Positions 9,675 through 17,550 of a stretch of 64,000 nucleotides of DNA are shown piece by piece. The translations under genes were made by a program, and so were the position numbers. The stretch is taken from contig NZ_QCYJ01000005.1 in the NCBI RefSeq assembly GCF_003123685.1, positions 62,001 through 126,000 on the forward strand, given 5' to 3'. Within the stretch, counting starts at the first letter, position 1, and every line of letters starts with the position of its first letter. The notes below the pieces were generated by a model. That model was given only the letters and a program-made list of their open reading frames with translations, was not told the DNA's origin and ran no database searches. This stretch comes from Nocardia aurea (GTDB taxonomy: Bacteria > Actinomycetota > Actinomycetes > Mycobacteriales > Mycobacteriaceae).

Positions 9675-10170
9675 GCCCTCGGTCCATCCCGTCGTCGAGT
9701 TCCTGCCAGGTCAACCGCACATCGAACGGCACCGGGCATTCGATAGCCGGAGACGAAGCGTCACCTCGGCTGCGATGGCCGGACGTGACGTAGTTCCCAG
9801 CGGAATCGAGGGTCAACATTTCGATGGAGATCGCCGGCCCGTCCTCATCGACCATCCGGACGATCCAGTAGTGCTGTATGCCGAACCGGGCGTACTCGGC
9901 ACGCTTGTCGACGAGATCAGCGGTGATCGTCGTCGGCGAGACGACCTCTACCACCAGCACCGTTTCGGCTACCGTCGGTTTCAGCTTCCATTTCGGCCGG
10001 GGCTGATCGATGCGGCGATAGACGATGACATCGGGGATCCGCGCCTCGCGTACCCGTCATAGGTCTTCGGTGAAGACCAGTCGAACGCTTCCGACACGGT
10101 AACCGTCCTCGGCTGGTAGTCGCCGGTAATCGTAGGTCAGCGAAGCGGGGAAGGGCAGCGAGCCCGCGGC
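9649..10170 (-). pseudogene. Uma2-family (DUF820) endonuclease-like pseudogene
   Basis: The intact C-terminal half reads RIPDVIVYRR, then VLVVEVVSPTTI, KRAEYARFGI and HYWIV, all conserved in Uma2/DUF820 PD-(D/E)XK-like proteins. The same frame upstream holds the typical N-terminal piece DYRRLPAEDGYR (near 10110-10135), but the roughly 50-60 residues expected in between are missing and an in-frame TGA lies at about 10057. There is no convincing start codon before the N-terminal piece. I read it as an internal deletion plus a nonsense mutation. A GTG at 9960 could yield a 103-aa fragment lacking part of the active site. Confidence 0.75.
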
Positions 10171-10194
10171 AGTGCCGGGTCGTAGGCTGGGCGG

Positions 10195-10851
10195 GTGAAT
10201 TACGACCACGTGCTGTTGCCGTCCGGGGTTGCGTCGACGCCGGACGAGGCCGACGAGTATCTGGCGGGGCAGCAGGGGCTCGCGGAGACCGAGGTGGTCG
10301 CGGAGCTGGCGGCGGTGCTGAATCGCCGCAACGGCGAATTGCCCGAGGCGGATACTTTTCTGGGAACGGAGTCGGTGGGCGGCGCCGCGACCGGGGCGGT
10401 GCTCCAGGTGTCGTGCCCGTACGACGCGATCGGGTTCGTCCGGAATCTGCTGTTCGAGATCGCGACGCCGCGCGAGTACGCGGTGTACGACCCGCAGTTG
10501 GCCTGGCTGATCGATCCGGCCGGACGGGTCGACATCACCGTGACGCACGGCGGCGCGGGCGAATTCCCGTACGTCACAAAAGCACTGTTGGACCTGTGGA
10601 TTCCCGCCCTGGTCGACCCCAACCCCTACCTCATCGCCGAACGCGCCGATCAGGTCTACATCCAGACATATCGGGACCCGGTCGGGGTGTACACGATCGA
10701 ATACCGCGACGGCTCGCCCGACAGGCATTTCGGTACGACGGCCGAGGACCCCTCCGAGGTGGTCGCGTTGATCTGGGCGTGGGCCACCGGCGCAAAACTT
10801 GCCGACACCGATTGGAAACGGATCGAATTCGAGCCCGAACAGCGCCGGTGA
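10195..10851 (+). CDS. Conserved hypothetical protein (218 aa)
   Basis: A soluble acidic protein with no signal peptide or membrane segment that I can see. It has regularly spaced Trp/Tyr residues (VYDPQLAWLIDPAG, YIQTYRDP, IWAWATG). Its organisation (beta-rich middle, helical C-terminus ending in DWKRIEF) resembles the small immunity-like or DUF proteins common in actinomycetes, but I cannot assign a family. The start is GTG at 10195; no strong Shine-Dalgarno sequence precedes it. It runs divergently from the Uma2 pseudogene and convergently toward recR, so it is probably monocistronic. Confidence 0.75.
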   Translation: MNYDHVLLPSGVASTPDEADEYLAGQQGLAETEVVAELAAVLNRRNGELPEADTFLGTESVGGAATGAVLQVSCPYDAIGFVRNLLFEIATPREYAVYDPQLAWLIDPAGRVDITVTHGGAGEFPYVTKALLDLWIPALVDPNPYLIAERADQVYIQTYRDPVGVYTIEYRDGSPDRHFGTTAEDPSEVVALIWAWATGAKLADTDWKRIEFEPEQRR

Positions 10852-10878
10852 TTCCGGAGGGTCGACCGCGACGGACGG

Positions 10879-10918
10879 CCGGTGACGTGCGTCAGCAAAC
10901 CTTGGTGCACGTCACCGG
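10879..10918. terminator. Inverted repeat between convergent genes
   Basis: Perfect 12-bp arms, CCGGTGACGTGC and GCACGTCACCGG, flank a 16-nt loop between the hypothetical gene (ends 10851) and recR (ends 11028). No T-tract follows on either strand. A bidirectional terminator is likely, but an operator-like or processing hairpin cannot be excluded. Confidence 0.5.
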
Positions 10919-11027
10919 ATCAGGGGCTGAACGCAGGTCGAGCCCAGTCGGATTGCGGTGAACGGAGATCCGACGGAATTCGATCCCGCGCCAGCTGATC
11001 ACAGTGCGACACAGCGGGGACCGCTGT

Positions 11028-11636
11028 TCAGAGTGCGCGGCGCCCCGACAGCGCTCGGCCGAGCGTCAATTCGTCGGCGAATTCCAGGTCGCCGCCCATC
11101 GGCAGGCCCGACGCCAGCCGGGTCACGCTGAGGCCGGGGAAATCTCGCAGCATCCGAACCAGGTAGGTCGCTGTCGCCTCGCCCTCGGTATTCGGATCGG
11201 TCGCGATGATGACCTCGCTGACGTCGATCCCGTCCTGTTGATTGCCGATGCGCGCCAGCAGTTCCCTGATCCGCAACTGGTCCGGGCCGATACCGCTGAG
11301 CGGATCGAGCGCGCCGCCGAGAACGTGGTAGCGGCCGCGGAATTCCCGGGTGCGCTCGATGGCCTGCACATCCTTCGGCTCCTCGACCACGCAGATCATG
11401 GTGCGATCGCGGCGCGGATCGGCGCAGATGCGGCACAACTCGTTGTCGGCGACGGTGCCGCACATCACGCAGAACTGCACGCCGTCGCGCACCTTCTGCA
11501 ACGCGGACTGCAACCGGTCGATCTCGGGAGGTTCCACCTGGAGCAGGTGGAAGGCGATGCGCTGTGCGCTCTTCGGCCCGACGCCGGGGAGTTTGCCCAG
11601 TTCGTCGATCAGATCCTGGACCGGACCCTCGTACAA
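11028..11636 (-). CDS. recR: Recombination protein RecR
   Basis: A 202-aa protein of the usual family length. It starts with a helix-hairpin-helix region ([18 protein letters not shown], residues 15-32). A four-Cys zinc finger follows (Cys56, Cys59, Cys68, Cys71), then a Toprim domain with [13 protein letters not shown]. RecR acts with RecO and RecF to load RecA on single-stranded gaps. It lies 11 nt downstream of ybaB, the usual bacterial ybaB-recR operon. In many bacteria dnaX is directly upstream; here dnaX is about 14 kb away, as in mycobacteria. Confidence 0.97.
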   Translation of the reverse strand: MYEGPVQDLIDELGKLPGVGPKSAQRIAFHLLQVEPPEIDRLQSALQKVRDGVQFCVMCGTVADNELCRICADPRRDRTMICVVEEPKDVQAIERTREFRGRYHVLGGALDPLSGIGPDQLRIRELLARIGNQQDGIDVSEVIIATDPNTEGEATATYLVRMLRDFPGLSVTRLASGLPMGGDLEFADELTLGRALSGRRAL

Positions 11637-11647
11637 CTGCGGAAACC

Positions 11648-11989
11648 CTAGAAATCCGGCAGACCGGGCAGCGCACCGCCGCCGAGTCCACCGGAAAGGG
11701 GCCCGAGACGCTCGACGGCGATCTGCTGCGCGTTCGCCATGGCGTCGTTGACCGCGCCGATCACCAGATCCTGTAGACCTTCGACATCCTCCGGGTCGAC
11801 CACCTTCGGATCGATCGTCAGCGCGATGACCTCACCACTGGCCTTGATGGTGACCTTGACCAGCCCGCCGCCGGCCTGACCTTCGACCTCGGAGGCCGCG
11901 ATCTCGGCTTGGGCTTCCATCACCGCCTGCTGCATCTGCTGCGCCTGGGCGAGTAACTGCTGCATGTCGAACTGACCACCGGGCTGCAC
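11648..11989 (-). CDS. YbaB/EbfC family nucleoid-associated protein
   Basis: A 113-aa protein starting [20 protein letters not shown], followed by the family core [13 protein letters not shown] and a Gly-rich tail. I chose the GTG at 11989 rather than the internal ATG at 11965 because the MQPGG opening matches the mycobacterial protein I recall (Rv3716c). It forms homodimers that bind DNA non-specifically. The tail is shorter than the long proline-rich tail of the M. tuberculosis protein. It is co-transcribed with recR (11-nt gap). Confidence 0.95.
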   Translation of the reverse strand: MQPGGQFDMQQLLAQAQQMQQAVMEAQAEIAASEVEGQAGGGLVKVTIKASGEVIALTIDPKVVDPEDVEGLQDLVIGAVNDAMANAQQIAVERLGPLSGGLGGGALPGLPDF

Positions 11990-12202
11990 GGCATGTCCTC
12001 TCTGCGGAAAGTGTCGTGGTCCAGCGTAGTGGACGGGCGCGGGGCGATTCCGCCCGCGCCCGAGCCCGAGAGCCCGGTCACCGAGGCCGTCTACGCGTGC
12101 CGCCGCGCCGCGCTGATCGGTAACGGAATCATTGCCGAAGATCGGCAAGGCCGCGACCCGGCCTACCATCGAGAACGGGTCGGACAGGAGTCTGGAGACG
12201 AC

Positions 12203-12769
12203 ATGGGCACGAACCGAGCACGCTTCCTCTCCGCCCTGACAGCGGTGTTTGCCATGTTCATCGCGGTCGGAGCACCATCGGCCACCGCCGATTCCGGGGT
12301 GAATCCACCGATGGACTACGGCGGCGGATGTGTCATCGATCCCGCGAACAGATCGGTAACCATCTATTCGCTTCGCTCCCGTTGCGCGCTCCAACAACAG
12401 AACTCGATCTTCGGCAACGCGGCGCGCGGCGCGGTGCCGACAGGGGTGAAGAACGGCTGGGTGACCAGCCCCGCGACCACGCGGGCGATCGCCCCGGCGT
12501 TCTGGATCGGCAAGACCTTCTACACCGGCCAGGACGGCGGTTACGTGCTGAACCGGCTGACCGGTGCGGGGCTCGAGGGTCTGCGGGCGAACGTCTACTC
12601 CGGACCCGCGATCACCGATGGCGCACCGACCTGGGCATTGGACTACCTGCCACCGGTCGCGCAGATCTACGACGAGATCCGGGAGATCACCCCCGGTGTC
12701 TGGTTCGGCTATTCCTGGCAGCGCGACACCGCCCCGCCCACGCTGATGCTGACCTTCGCGCTGGCGTGA
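12203..12769 (+). CDS. Secreted protein of unknown function
   Basis: A 188-aa protein with a clear Sec signal peptide (MGTNRARF, then a hydrophobic stretch, cleavage likely after ATA near residue 32). The mature part has two Cys residues about 20 apart (GGGCVID and RCALQQ) that could form a disulfide, and a Trp/Tyr-rich C-terminus. The ATG at 12203 follows TCTGGAGACGAC, a usable ribosome-binding site. I do not recognise a domain. It sits where mycobacteria carry the cell-wall amidase Rv3717, but it has none of the amidase metal-binding motifs. Confidence 0.75.
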   Translation: MGTNRARFLSALTAVFAMFIAVGAPSATADSGVNPPMDYGGGCVIDPANRSVTIYSLRSRCALQQQNSIFGNAARGAVPTGVKNGWVTSPATTRAIAPAFWIGKTFYTGQDGGYVLNRLTGAGLEGLRANVYSGPAITDGAPTWALDYLPPVAQIYDEIREITPGVWFGYSWQRDTAPPTLMLTFALA

Positions 12770-12771
12770 GC

Positions 12772-12802
12772 TTGACCCTCCCGTCACGGGAGGGTGTGCT
12801 CT
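12772..12802 (+). promoter_or_regulatory. MerR-type operator/promoter with 19-bp spacer
   Basis: The -35 TTGACC (12772-12777) and -10 TGCTCT (12797-12802) are 19 bp apart. Between them lies a perfect 10-bp inverted repeat, ACCCTCCCGT (12775-12784) and ACGGGAGGGT (12786-12795), centred on one base. A 19-bp spacer holding a GGGAGGGT-type palindrome is the hallmark of promoters twisted into activity by MerR-family regulators. The -10 ends 6 nt before the merR-like ATG at 12809, so the transcript would be leaderless or nearly so. It implies autoregulation. Confidence 0.85.
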
Positions 12803-12808
12803 GTAGGC

Positions 12809-13624
12809 ATGACAGCGACGGTGTCGATCGGAGAATTCTCCAGGCTGACCTATCTGAGCGTAAAGACGCTGCGCCACTATCACGATGTCGGCCTGCTCGC
12901 GCCGGTCGATATCGACGCGCATTCCGGTTACCGCCGCTATTCGACCGACCAGGTGACCCGCGCCCATCTGATCCGCAGGTTACGCGGCCTCGACATGCCC
13001 ATTCCCGAGATCAGGGCGGTATTGGAGGCGCCGGATACCGGCACCCGCGACGCCGCGCTGCGCGCGCATCTCGAGCGGATGGAGGCGCAATTGCAGCGCA
13101 CCCGCGACGCGGTGGCCTCGCTGCGCGCGCTGCTCACCCCGGCTGCGCCGCTCACGGTGGAATACCGCACCGTGGCCGCCTTTCCCGCGCTCGCGATCCG
13201 CGACGTGGTCGGTCGCGATGCCATCGGCGACTGGTGCGGATCCTCGTTCGCGCTGCTGTACGAGACCCTCGCCGCGGCGGACGGTGTACCCGCCGGACCG
13301 GGCGGCGCCACCTACTCGATGGATTTCTTCGCGGAGGAGTCGGGCGAAGTACTCGCCTTCGTTCCGGTCGCGCCCGGTACCCGGTTCGCCACACCGGCAG
13401 GCGTCGCGCTGGTGGAAATGCCCGCGCGCCGATTCGCGATCACCGCGCACCGAGGATCGTTCGAGAATTTCGACCGCACCTACGGCGCGCTGGGTAGTCA
13501 CGTCGCCGAACACGACACCGTGTCGACCGAGCCGGTGCGCGAGATCTACCTGATCTCGCCCGACGAGACCGACGACCCGGCCGAATACCTCACCGAACTG
13601 TGCTGGCCCGTCGACCGCCCCTGA
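12809..13624 (+). CDS. MerR-family regulator with GyrI-like effector-binding domain
   Basis: A 271-aa protein. The N-terminal winged helix ([23 protein letters not shown]) is followed by a helical dimerisation segment (to ~115) and a C-terminal GyrI-like/BmrR-type ligand domain ([22 protein letters not shown]). There are no metal-binding cysteines in the MerR pattern, so it senses a small organic, probably hydrophobic, ligand. The ATG at 12809 is placed directly behind the operator/promoter at 12772-12802. The VOC protein 29 nt downstream is probably co-transcribed and may be part of the response. The signal is unknown. Confidence 0.92.
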   Translation: MTATVSIGEFSRLTYLSVKTLRHYHDVGLLAPVDIDAHSGYRRYSTDQVTRAHLIRRLRGLDMPIPEIRAVLEAPDTGTRDAALRAHLERMEAQLQRTRDAVASLRALLTPAAPLTVEYRTVAAFPALAIRDVVGRDAIGDWCGSSFALLYETLAAADGVPAGPGGATYSMDFFAEESGEVLAFVPVAPGTRFATPAGVALVEMPARRFAITAHRGSFENFDRTYGALGSHVAEHDTVSTEPVREIYLISPDETDDPAEYLTELCWPVDRP

Positions 13625-13653
13625 ACGATCCGAACAACCCGACAAGGAGAGGT

Positions 13654-14004
13654 ATGGCCCTGACCCTCGAGAACATCACCTTCGACTGTGCCGACGCCGC
13701 GGCGCTGGCGGACTTCTGGGCGCGACTGCTCGAACGTCCCGTCGACCCGGAGGCGAGTACCGGTTTCGCCACGGTCGGACGCACGGCGGGCACGTCCCCG
13801 ATACTCATGTTCATCCAGGTGCCCGACAAGAATCCCGGCAAGAACGTGGTGCATCTCGACCTGCACGCCACCGCGTTGCGCGAGCAGATCGAGCGCGCGG
13901 TCGCGCTCGGCGCGAAACATGTCGCCGACTTCGAGGAATACGGCGGCCGATGGGCGACCCTGGCCGACCCCGAAGGCAATCTGTTCGATATCGCCGAGGG
14001 CTGA
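13654..14004 (+). CDS. VOC-superfamily (glyoxalase/bleomycin resistance-like) protein
   Basis: A 116-aa single-module protein. It opens with ITFDCADAAALADFWARLL and ends with WATLADPEGNLFDIAEG, both typical of actinobacterial glyoxalase-like domain proteins. A Shine-Dalgarno sequence (AAGGAGAGGT) directly precedes the ATG at 13654. It follows the MerR-type regulator by 29 nt and is likely in the same transcript. Family members bind divalent metal and act as dioxygenases, isomerases or antibiotic-sequestering proteins; which applies here cannot be told. Confidence 0.88.
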   Translation: MALTLENITFDCADAAALADFWARLLERPVDPEASTGFATVGRTAGTSPILMFIQVPDKNPGKNVVHLDLHATALREQIERAVALGAKHVADFEEYGGRWATLADPEGNLFDIAEG

Positions 14005-14062
14005 ATACACGTGTGGCGGCCCGGCACGATGATGTGCCGGGCCGCCGCCGTACGTGTGCTCG

Positions 14063-14497
14063 CTAGCCGAGTTCGTTCTTCAGATTCCCCAGCACCTCGG
14101 CCTGGATCTTCTTCAGCCCGAGCGGCGCGAAGATGCCCTCGAAGATGCCGGACACACCGCCCGCGCCCTGCCACGAGGTGCGCAGGGTCACCTGCGAACC
14201 CGTACCGTCCGGCGTCACGGTCCAGGTGTTGACCATGGTGGAGTTCGAATCCCGCTCGGTCACCATGGAATCGGACACCGAGACGACCGCGCGCACATTG
14301 CGCGAGCGCTTCTCGGTGGCCTGCAACGTCCACTCGGCGACGGTGCCCGCGCCGGTTCCGCCTTCGACGACCTTGTAGTCGCGGTAGTGCGGCGAGAGGA
14401 TGCGCGGACGCACCGACCGGTAATCCGCGATGGCCTCGAGTGCGCGCTGCGGATCCGCCGCCACGGCGATCGAACTGCTGGCGCTGACCTGTCCCAC
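14063..14497 (-). CDS. SRPBCC-family (polyketide cyclase/START-like) protein
   Basis: A 144-aa protein starting VGQVSASSSIAVAADPQRALEAI, with the helix-grip beta strands and a C-terminal long helix (GIFAPLGLKKIQAEVLGNL). The GTG at 14497 was chosen because AAGGAG lies 6 nt upstream; an ATG at 14545 would add 16 unlikely residues. Gene order matches Rv3718c next to Rv3719 in mycobacteria. The family binds hydrophobic ligands in a deep cavity. It is divergent from the FAD oxidoreductase operon with about 245 nt between, and may share its regulation. Confidence 0.88.
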   Translation of the reverse strand: MGQVSASSSIAVAADPQRALEAIADYRSVRPRILSPHYRDYKVVEGGTGAGTVAEWTLQATEKRSRNVRAVVSVSDSMVTERDSNSTMVNTWTVTPDGTGSQVTLRTSWQGAGGVSGIFEGIFAPLGLKKIQAEVLGNLKNELG

Positions 14498-14741
14498 GAT
14501 GAACTCCTTGTCCGGGTACGTTGCTCGGCCTTCGGGATTCACCATAGGCGCTGCGCGCCCGGCGAGTGTCGGCGCGCCCCGGTAGGCTCGGACCGCGATA
14601 CGGCGCTATTCCGATCGAACAAATCCAGTTGCGCTACCGTCATCAACGATCAATATTCCCGTTGCAACATATGCGTGACATTTCTCCTCCGGCGGTCACC
14701 TCGCGGTGGCTGTCGGCCATGGTGCGTACTAGCGTCGAGGG

Positions 14742-16190
14742 GTGGCAGTGAGTCTGTTGGGTAAAGCCGGTTTCGCGTCGGCCGAACGTGAATCCGGGTT
14801 CGCCGCGCACCGGGCGGGCGTGGATCGCCTGTTGGCGAGTTACCGCGCCATTCCCGCCGGTGCGAGCGTGCGGTTGGCGAAGAAGACTTCCAACCTGTTC
14901 CGGGCCAGGGCGAAGAACACCGGTCCCGGACTCGATGTGTCCGGATTGACCCGGGTGATTTCGGTCGACCCGGTGGCCAAGACCGCCGATGTCGCCGGAA
15001 TGACGACCTACGAGGATCTGGTCGCCGCGACGCTGCCCTACGGGCTCGCGCCGACGGTGGTCCCGCAGCTCAAGACCATCACCCTGGGTGGCGCGGTCAC
15101 CGGCCTCGGCATCGAGTCCACCTCGTTCCGTACCGGGTTGCCGCACGAGGCGGTACTGGAGATGGATGTGCTGACCGGGGCGGGCGAGATCATCACCGCG
15201 ACCCCCGACGGCGAATACTCCGATCTGTTCCGCGGCTTCCCGAATTCCTACGGCACGCTCGGCTACACCGTCCGGTTGAAGATCGAGCTGGAGACGGTCC
15301 TGCCCTATGTCGCGCTGCGGCACGTGCGCTTCCACGACCTGCGCGAACTCGAGACGACGCTGGCGAAGGTCGTGGACGAGAAGTCCTACGACGGCGAGCG
15401 GGTCGACTATCTCGACGGGGTGGTGTTCACCGCCGAGGAGAGCTACCTGACCCTCGGCAGGCAGACCGACGAACCGGGCCCGGTCAGCGATTACACCGGG
15501 ATGGACATCTTCTACCGTTCGATCCAGCACGACAGCCGCACGCCCAAACGTGACCGGCTGACCATCCACGACTACCTGTGGCGCTGGGACACCGACTGGT
15601 TCTGGTGCTCGCGTGCCTTCGGGGCCCAGAACCCCACGGTCCGGCGGTTCTGGCCGAAACGCTACCGGCGCAGCAGTTTCTACTGGAAGCTGATCGCCCT
15701 CGATCACAAGTACCACGTCGGCGACAAGCTGGAGGCCCGCAAGGGCAATCCGCCCAGGGAGCGGGTGGTGCAGGACATCGAGGTTCCGGTCGAGCGCACC
15801 GCCGATTTCGTGGAATGGTTCCTGCGCGAGATCCCGATCGAGCCGATCTGGTTGTGCCCGTTGCGGTTACGCTACGACGCCGCGACCGCGGGCTCCACCG
15901 AGCGCGCTTGGCCGCTCTACCCCCTCGAACCCGATCGAACCTACGTGAACGTGGGTTTCTGGTCGGCGGTGCCGACCACCCCCGGCGCGCAGGAGGGCGC
16001 GGCCAATCGAGCGATCGAGAAGACCGTGACCGACTTCGACGGCCATAAGTCCCTGTACTCCGACGCGTATTACGACAAAGATGAATTCGCGGCGCTGTAC
16101 GGCGGCAGTATCTACACAGAATTGAAGAAACGCTACGACCCGGACCAGCGCTTGCTGGATTTGTATTCGAAGGCGGTGCAACGCAAATGA
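14742..16190 (+). CDS. FAD-binding oxidoreductase (DHCR24/tuberculostearic-acid TmsA-like)
   Basis: A 482-aa protein. An FAD-binding PCMH-type domain is visible (VDPVAKTADVAGMTTYEDLV; LKTITLGGAVTGLGIES, residues ~80-130). The rest resembles the sterol Delta24-reductase group (WLCPLRL; YPLEPDRTYVNVGFW). A leaderless start is likely: TACTAG at 14727-14732 sits 9 nt before the GTG at 14742. It overlaps the next gene by ATGA, so they are translationally coupled. A pair of this kind (FAD reductase plus cyclopropane-synthase-like methyltransferase) makes 10-methyl branched fatty acids in actinomycetes. Whether this pair or a paralogous one does so here is not settled by sequence. Confidence 0.9.
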   Translation: MAVSLLGKAGFASAERESGFAAHRAGVDRLLASYRAIPAGASVRLAKKTSNLFRARAKNTGPGLDVSGLTRVISVDPVAKTADVAGMTTYEDLVAATLPYGLAPTVVPQLKTITLGGAVTGLGIESTSFRTGLPHEAVLEMDVLTGAGEIITATPDGEYSDLFRGFPNSYGTLGYTVRLKIELETVLPYVALRHVRFHDLRELETTLAKVVDEKSYDGERVDYLDGVVFTAEESYLTLGRQTDEPGPVSDYTGMDIFYRSIQHDSRTPKRDRLTIHDYLWRWDTDWFWCSRAFGAQNPTVRRFWPKRYRRSSFYWKLIALDHKYHVGDKLEARKGNPPRERVVQDIEVPVERTADFVEWFLREIPIEPIWLCPLRLRYDAATAGSTERAWPLYPLEPDRTYVNVGFWSAVPTTPGAQEGAANRAIEKTVTDFDGHKSLYSDAYYDKDEFAALYGGSIYTELKKRYDPDQRLLDLYSKAVQRK

Positions 16191-17503
16191 CGACATTCAA
16201 GGACCGGTCCGATGTCTTCGCGGATCTCGGAACCAAGCTCAGCATTGCCGAAATCTTCGAGACGCTGATAGACGGCGACATGCCGATCCGGTTGACCGCC
16301 TACGACGGTAGCGCCACCGGTCCCGAGGATTCGGAATTCGTGCTGGATGTGAAAACTCCGCGCGGTATCAACTACCTGGCGACCGCGCCCGGCGATCTCG
16401 GGATGGCGCGCGCCTACATCTCCGGCGACATGTCGGCCGACGGCGTCCACCCCGGCGATCCGTACGACATCCTGAAAGCGATGGACAGCCTCAAGTTCCG
16501 GCGTCCTTCCGCGCTGGCGCTGGTGACCATCGCGCGCTCGCTGGGCTGGGAACGGCTGCGCCCGGTCGCGCCGCCGCCGCAGGAGACGCTGCCGCGCTGG
16601 CGTCGCATCGCCTTCGAGGGCCTACGCCACTCCAAGACCCGCGACGCCGAGGCCATCCACCACCACTACGACGTCTCGAACACCTTCTACGAGTACGTCC
16701 TCGGACCGTCGATGACCTACACCTGCGCGGTCTACGAGGACGAGAACTGGACTCTGGAACAGGCCCAGGAGAACAAGTACCGCCTGGTCTTCGAGAAGCT
16801 CCGGTTGAAGGAAGGCGATCGCCTGCTCGATATCGGCTGTGGCTGGGGCGGAATGGTCCGCTACGCGGCCAAGCGCGGGGTCAAGGTCATCGGCGCGACG
16901 CTGTCGGCCGAACAGGCCGAGTGGGCGCAGCAGCGTATCGCCGAGGAAGGTCTGTCGGATCTGGCCGAGGTCAGGCATTCCGATTACCGCGATATCGCCG
17001 AGGGCGGTTTCGACGCCGTCTCCTCGATCGGGCTCACCGAACACATCGGCGTGCACAACTACCCGTTCTACTTCGAGTTCATCAAGAGCAAGCTGCGCGA
17101 CGGCGGCGTGTTCCTGAACCACTGCATCACCCGCCCGGACAACCTGCGCACCACCAAGGCCGGTGATTTCATCGACCGGTACGTGTTCCCCGACGGGGAG
17201 CTGATCGGGTCGGGACGCATCATCAGCGAGATCCAGAACATCGGTCTCGAGGTGGTGCACGAGGAGAATCTGCGTGAGCACTACGCGCTCACGCTGCACG
17301 AATGGTGCAAGAACCTGGTCGCCAACTGGGATGCCTGCGTCGCCGACGTCGGCGAGGGCACGGCCAAGGTGTGGGGGCTCTACATGGCGGGCTGTCGGCT
17401 CGGATTCCAGCGCAACGTGGTCCAACTGCACCAGGTGCTCGGCGTCAAACTGGGCCCGGACGGCGCCTCGGGTCTGCCGCTTCGCCCCTGGTGGCAGGCG
17501 TAA
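16187..17503 (+). CDS. Cyclopropane/10-methylene fatty acid synthase-like SAM methyltransferase
   Basis: A 438-aa protein. The N-terminal ~150 residues are a CFA-type lipid-binding region. The SAM domain has LDIGCGWGGMVRYAA (~223-238) and EHIGVHNY (~286-293), with the catalytic bicarbonate-site Glu/His context of CFA synthases, and the C-terminus holds WCKNLVANWD. It uses SAM to methylate the double bond of phospholipid acyl chains. It is coupled to the FAD oxidoreductase by a 4-nt overlap, an arrangement that yields methyl-branched fatty acids when the partner reduces a methylene intermediate. It corresponds to Rv3720 in my memory of the mycobacterial order. Confidence 0.92.
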   Translation: MTTFKDRSDVFADLGTKLSIAEIFETLIDGDMPIRLTAYDGSATGPEDSEFVLDVKTPRGINYLATAPGDLGMARAYISGDMSADGVHPGDPYDILKAMDSLKFRRPSALALVTIARSLGWERLRPVAPPPQETLPRWRRIAFEGLRHSKTRDAEAIHHHYDVSNTFYEYVLGPSMTYTCAVYEDENWTLEQAQENKYRLVFEKLRLKEGDRLLDIGCGWGGMVRYAAKRGVKVIGATLSAEQAEWAQQRIAEEGLSDLAEVRHSDYRDIAEGGFDAVSSIGLTEHIGVHNYPFYFEFIKSKLRDGGVFLNHCITRPDNLRTTKAGDFIDRYVFPDGELIGSGRIISEIQNIGLEVVHEENLREHYALTLHEWCKNLVANWDACVADVGEGTAKVWGLYMAGCRLGFQRNVVQLHQVLGVKLGPDGASGLPLRPWWQA

Positions 17504-17518
17504 CCGCGCTCCCCGTGA

Positions 17519-17549
17519 CCCCGTCCGCCTTCCGGCGGGCGGGGTTTTT
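17519..17549 (+). terminator. Rho-independent terminator after the methyltransferase
   Basis: CCCCGTCCGCC and GGCGGGCGGGG form an 11-bp stem (one G-T pair) with a TTCC loop, followed by five T residues. It lies 15 nt after the methyltransferase stop and runs up to the convergent pknK-like gene. Confidence 0.88.
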
Positions 17550-17550
17550 C

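Noticed and set aside
11990..12967. N-terminal extension of the ybaB frame to 439 codons.
   Set aside because: It runs antisense through the secreted protein gene. The GTG at 11989 fits the known N-terminus.
14640..14665. CAACG...CGTTG imperfect repeat upstream of the FAD oxidoreductase.
   Set aside because: 5-bp arms separated by 11 nt are expected by chance; too weak to call an operator.
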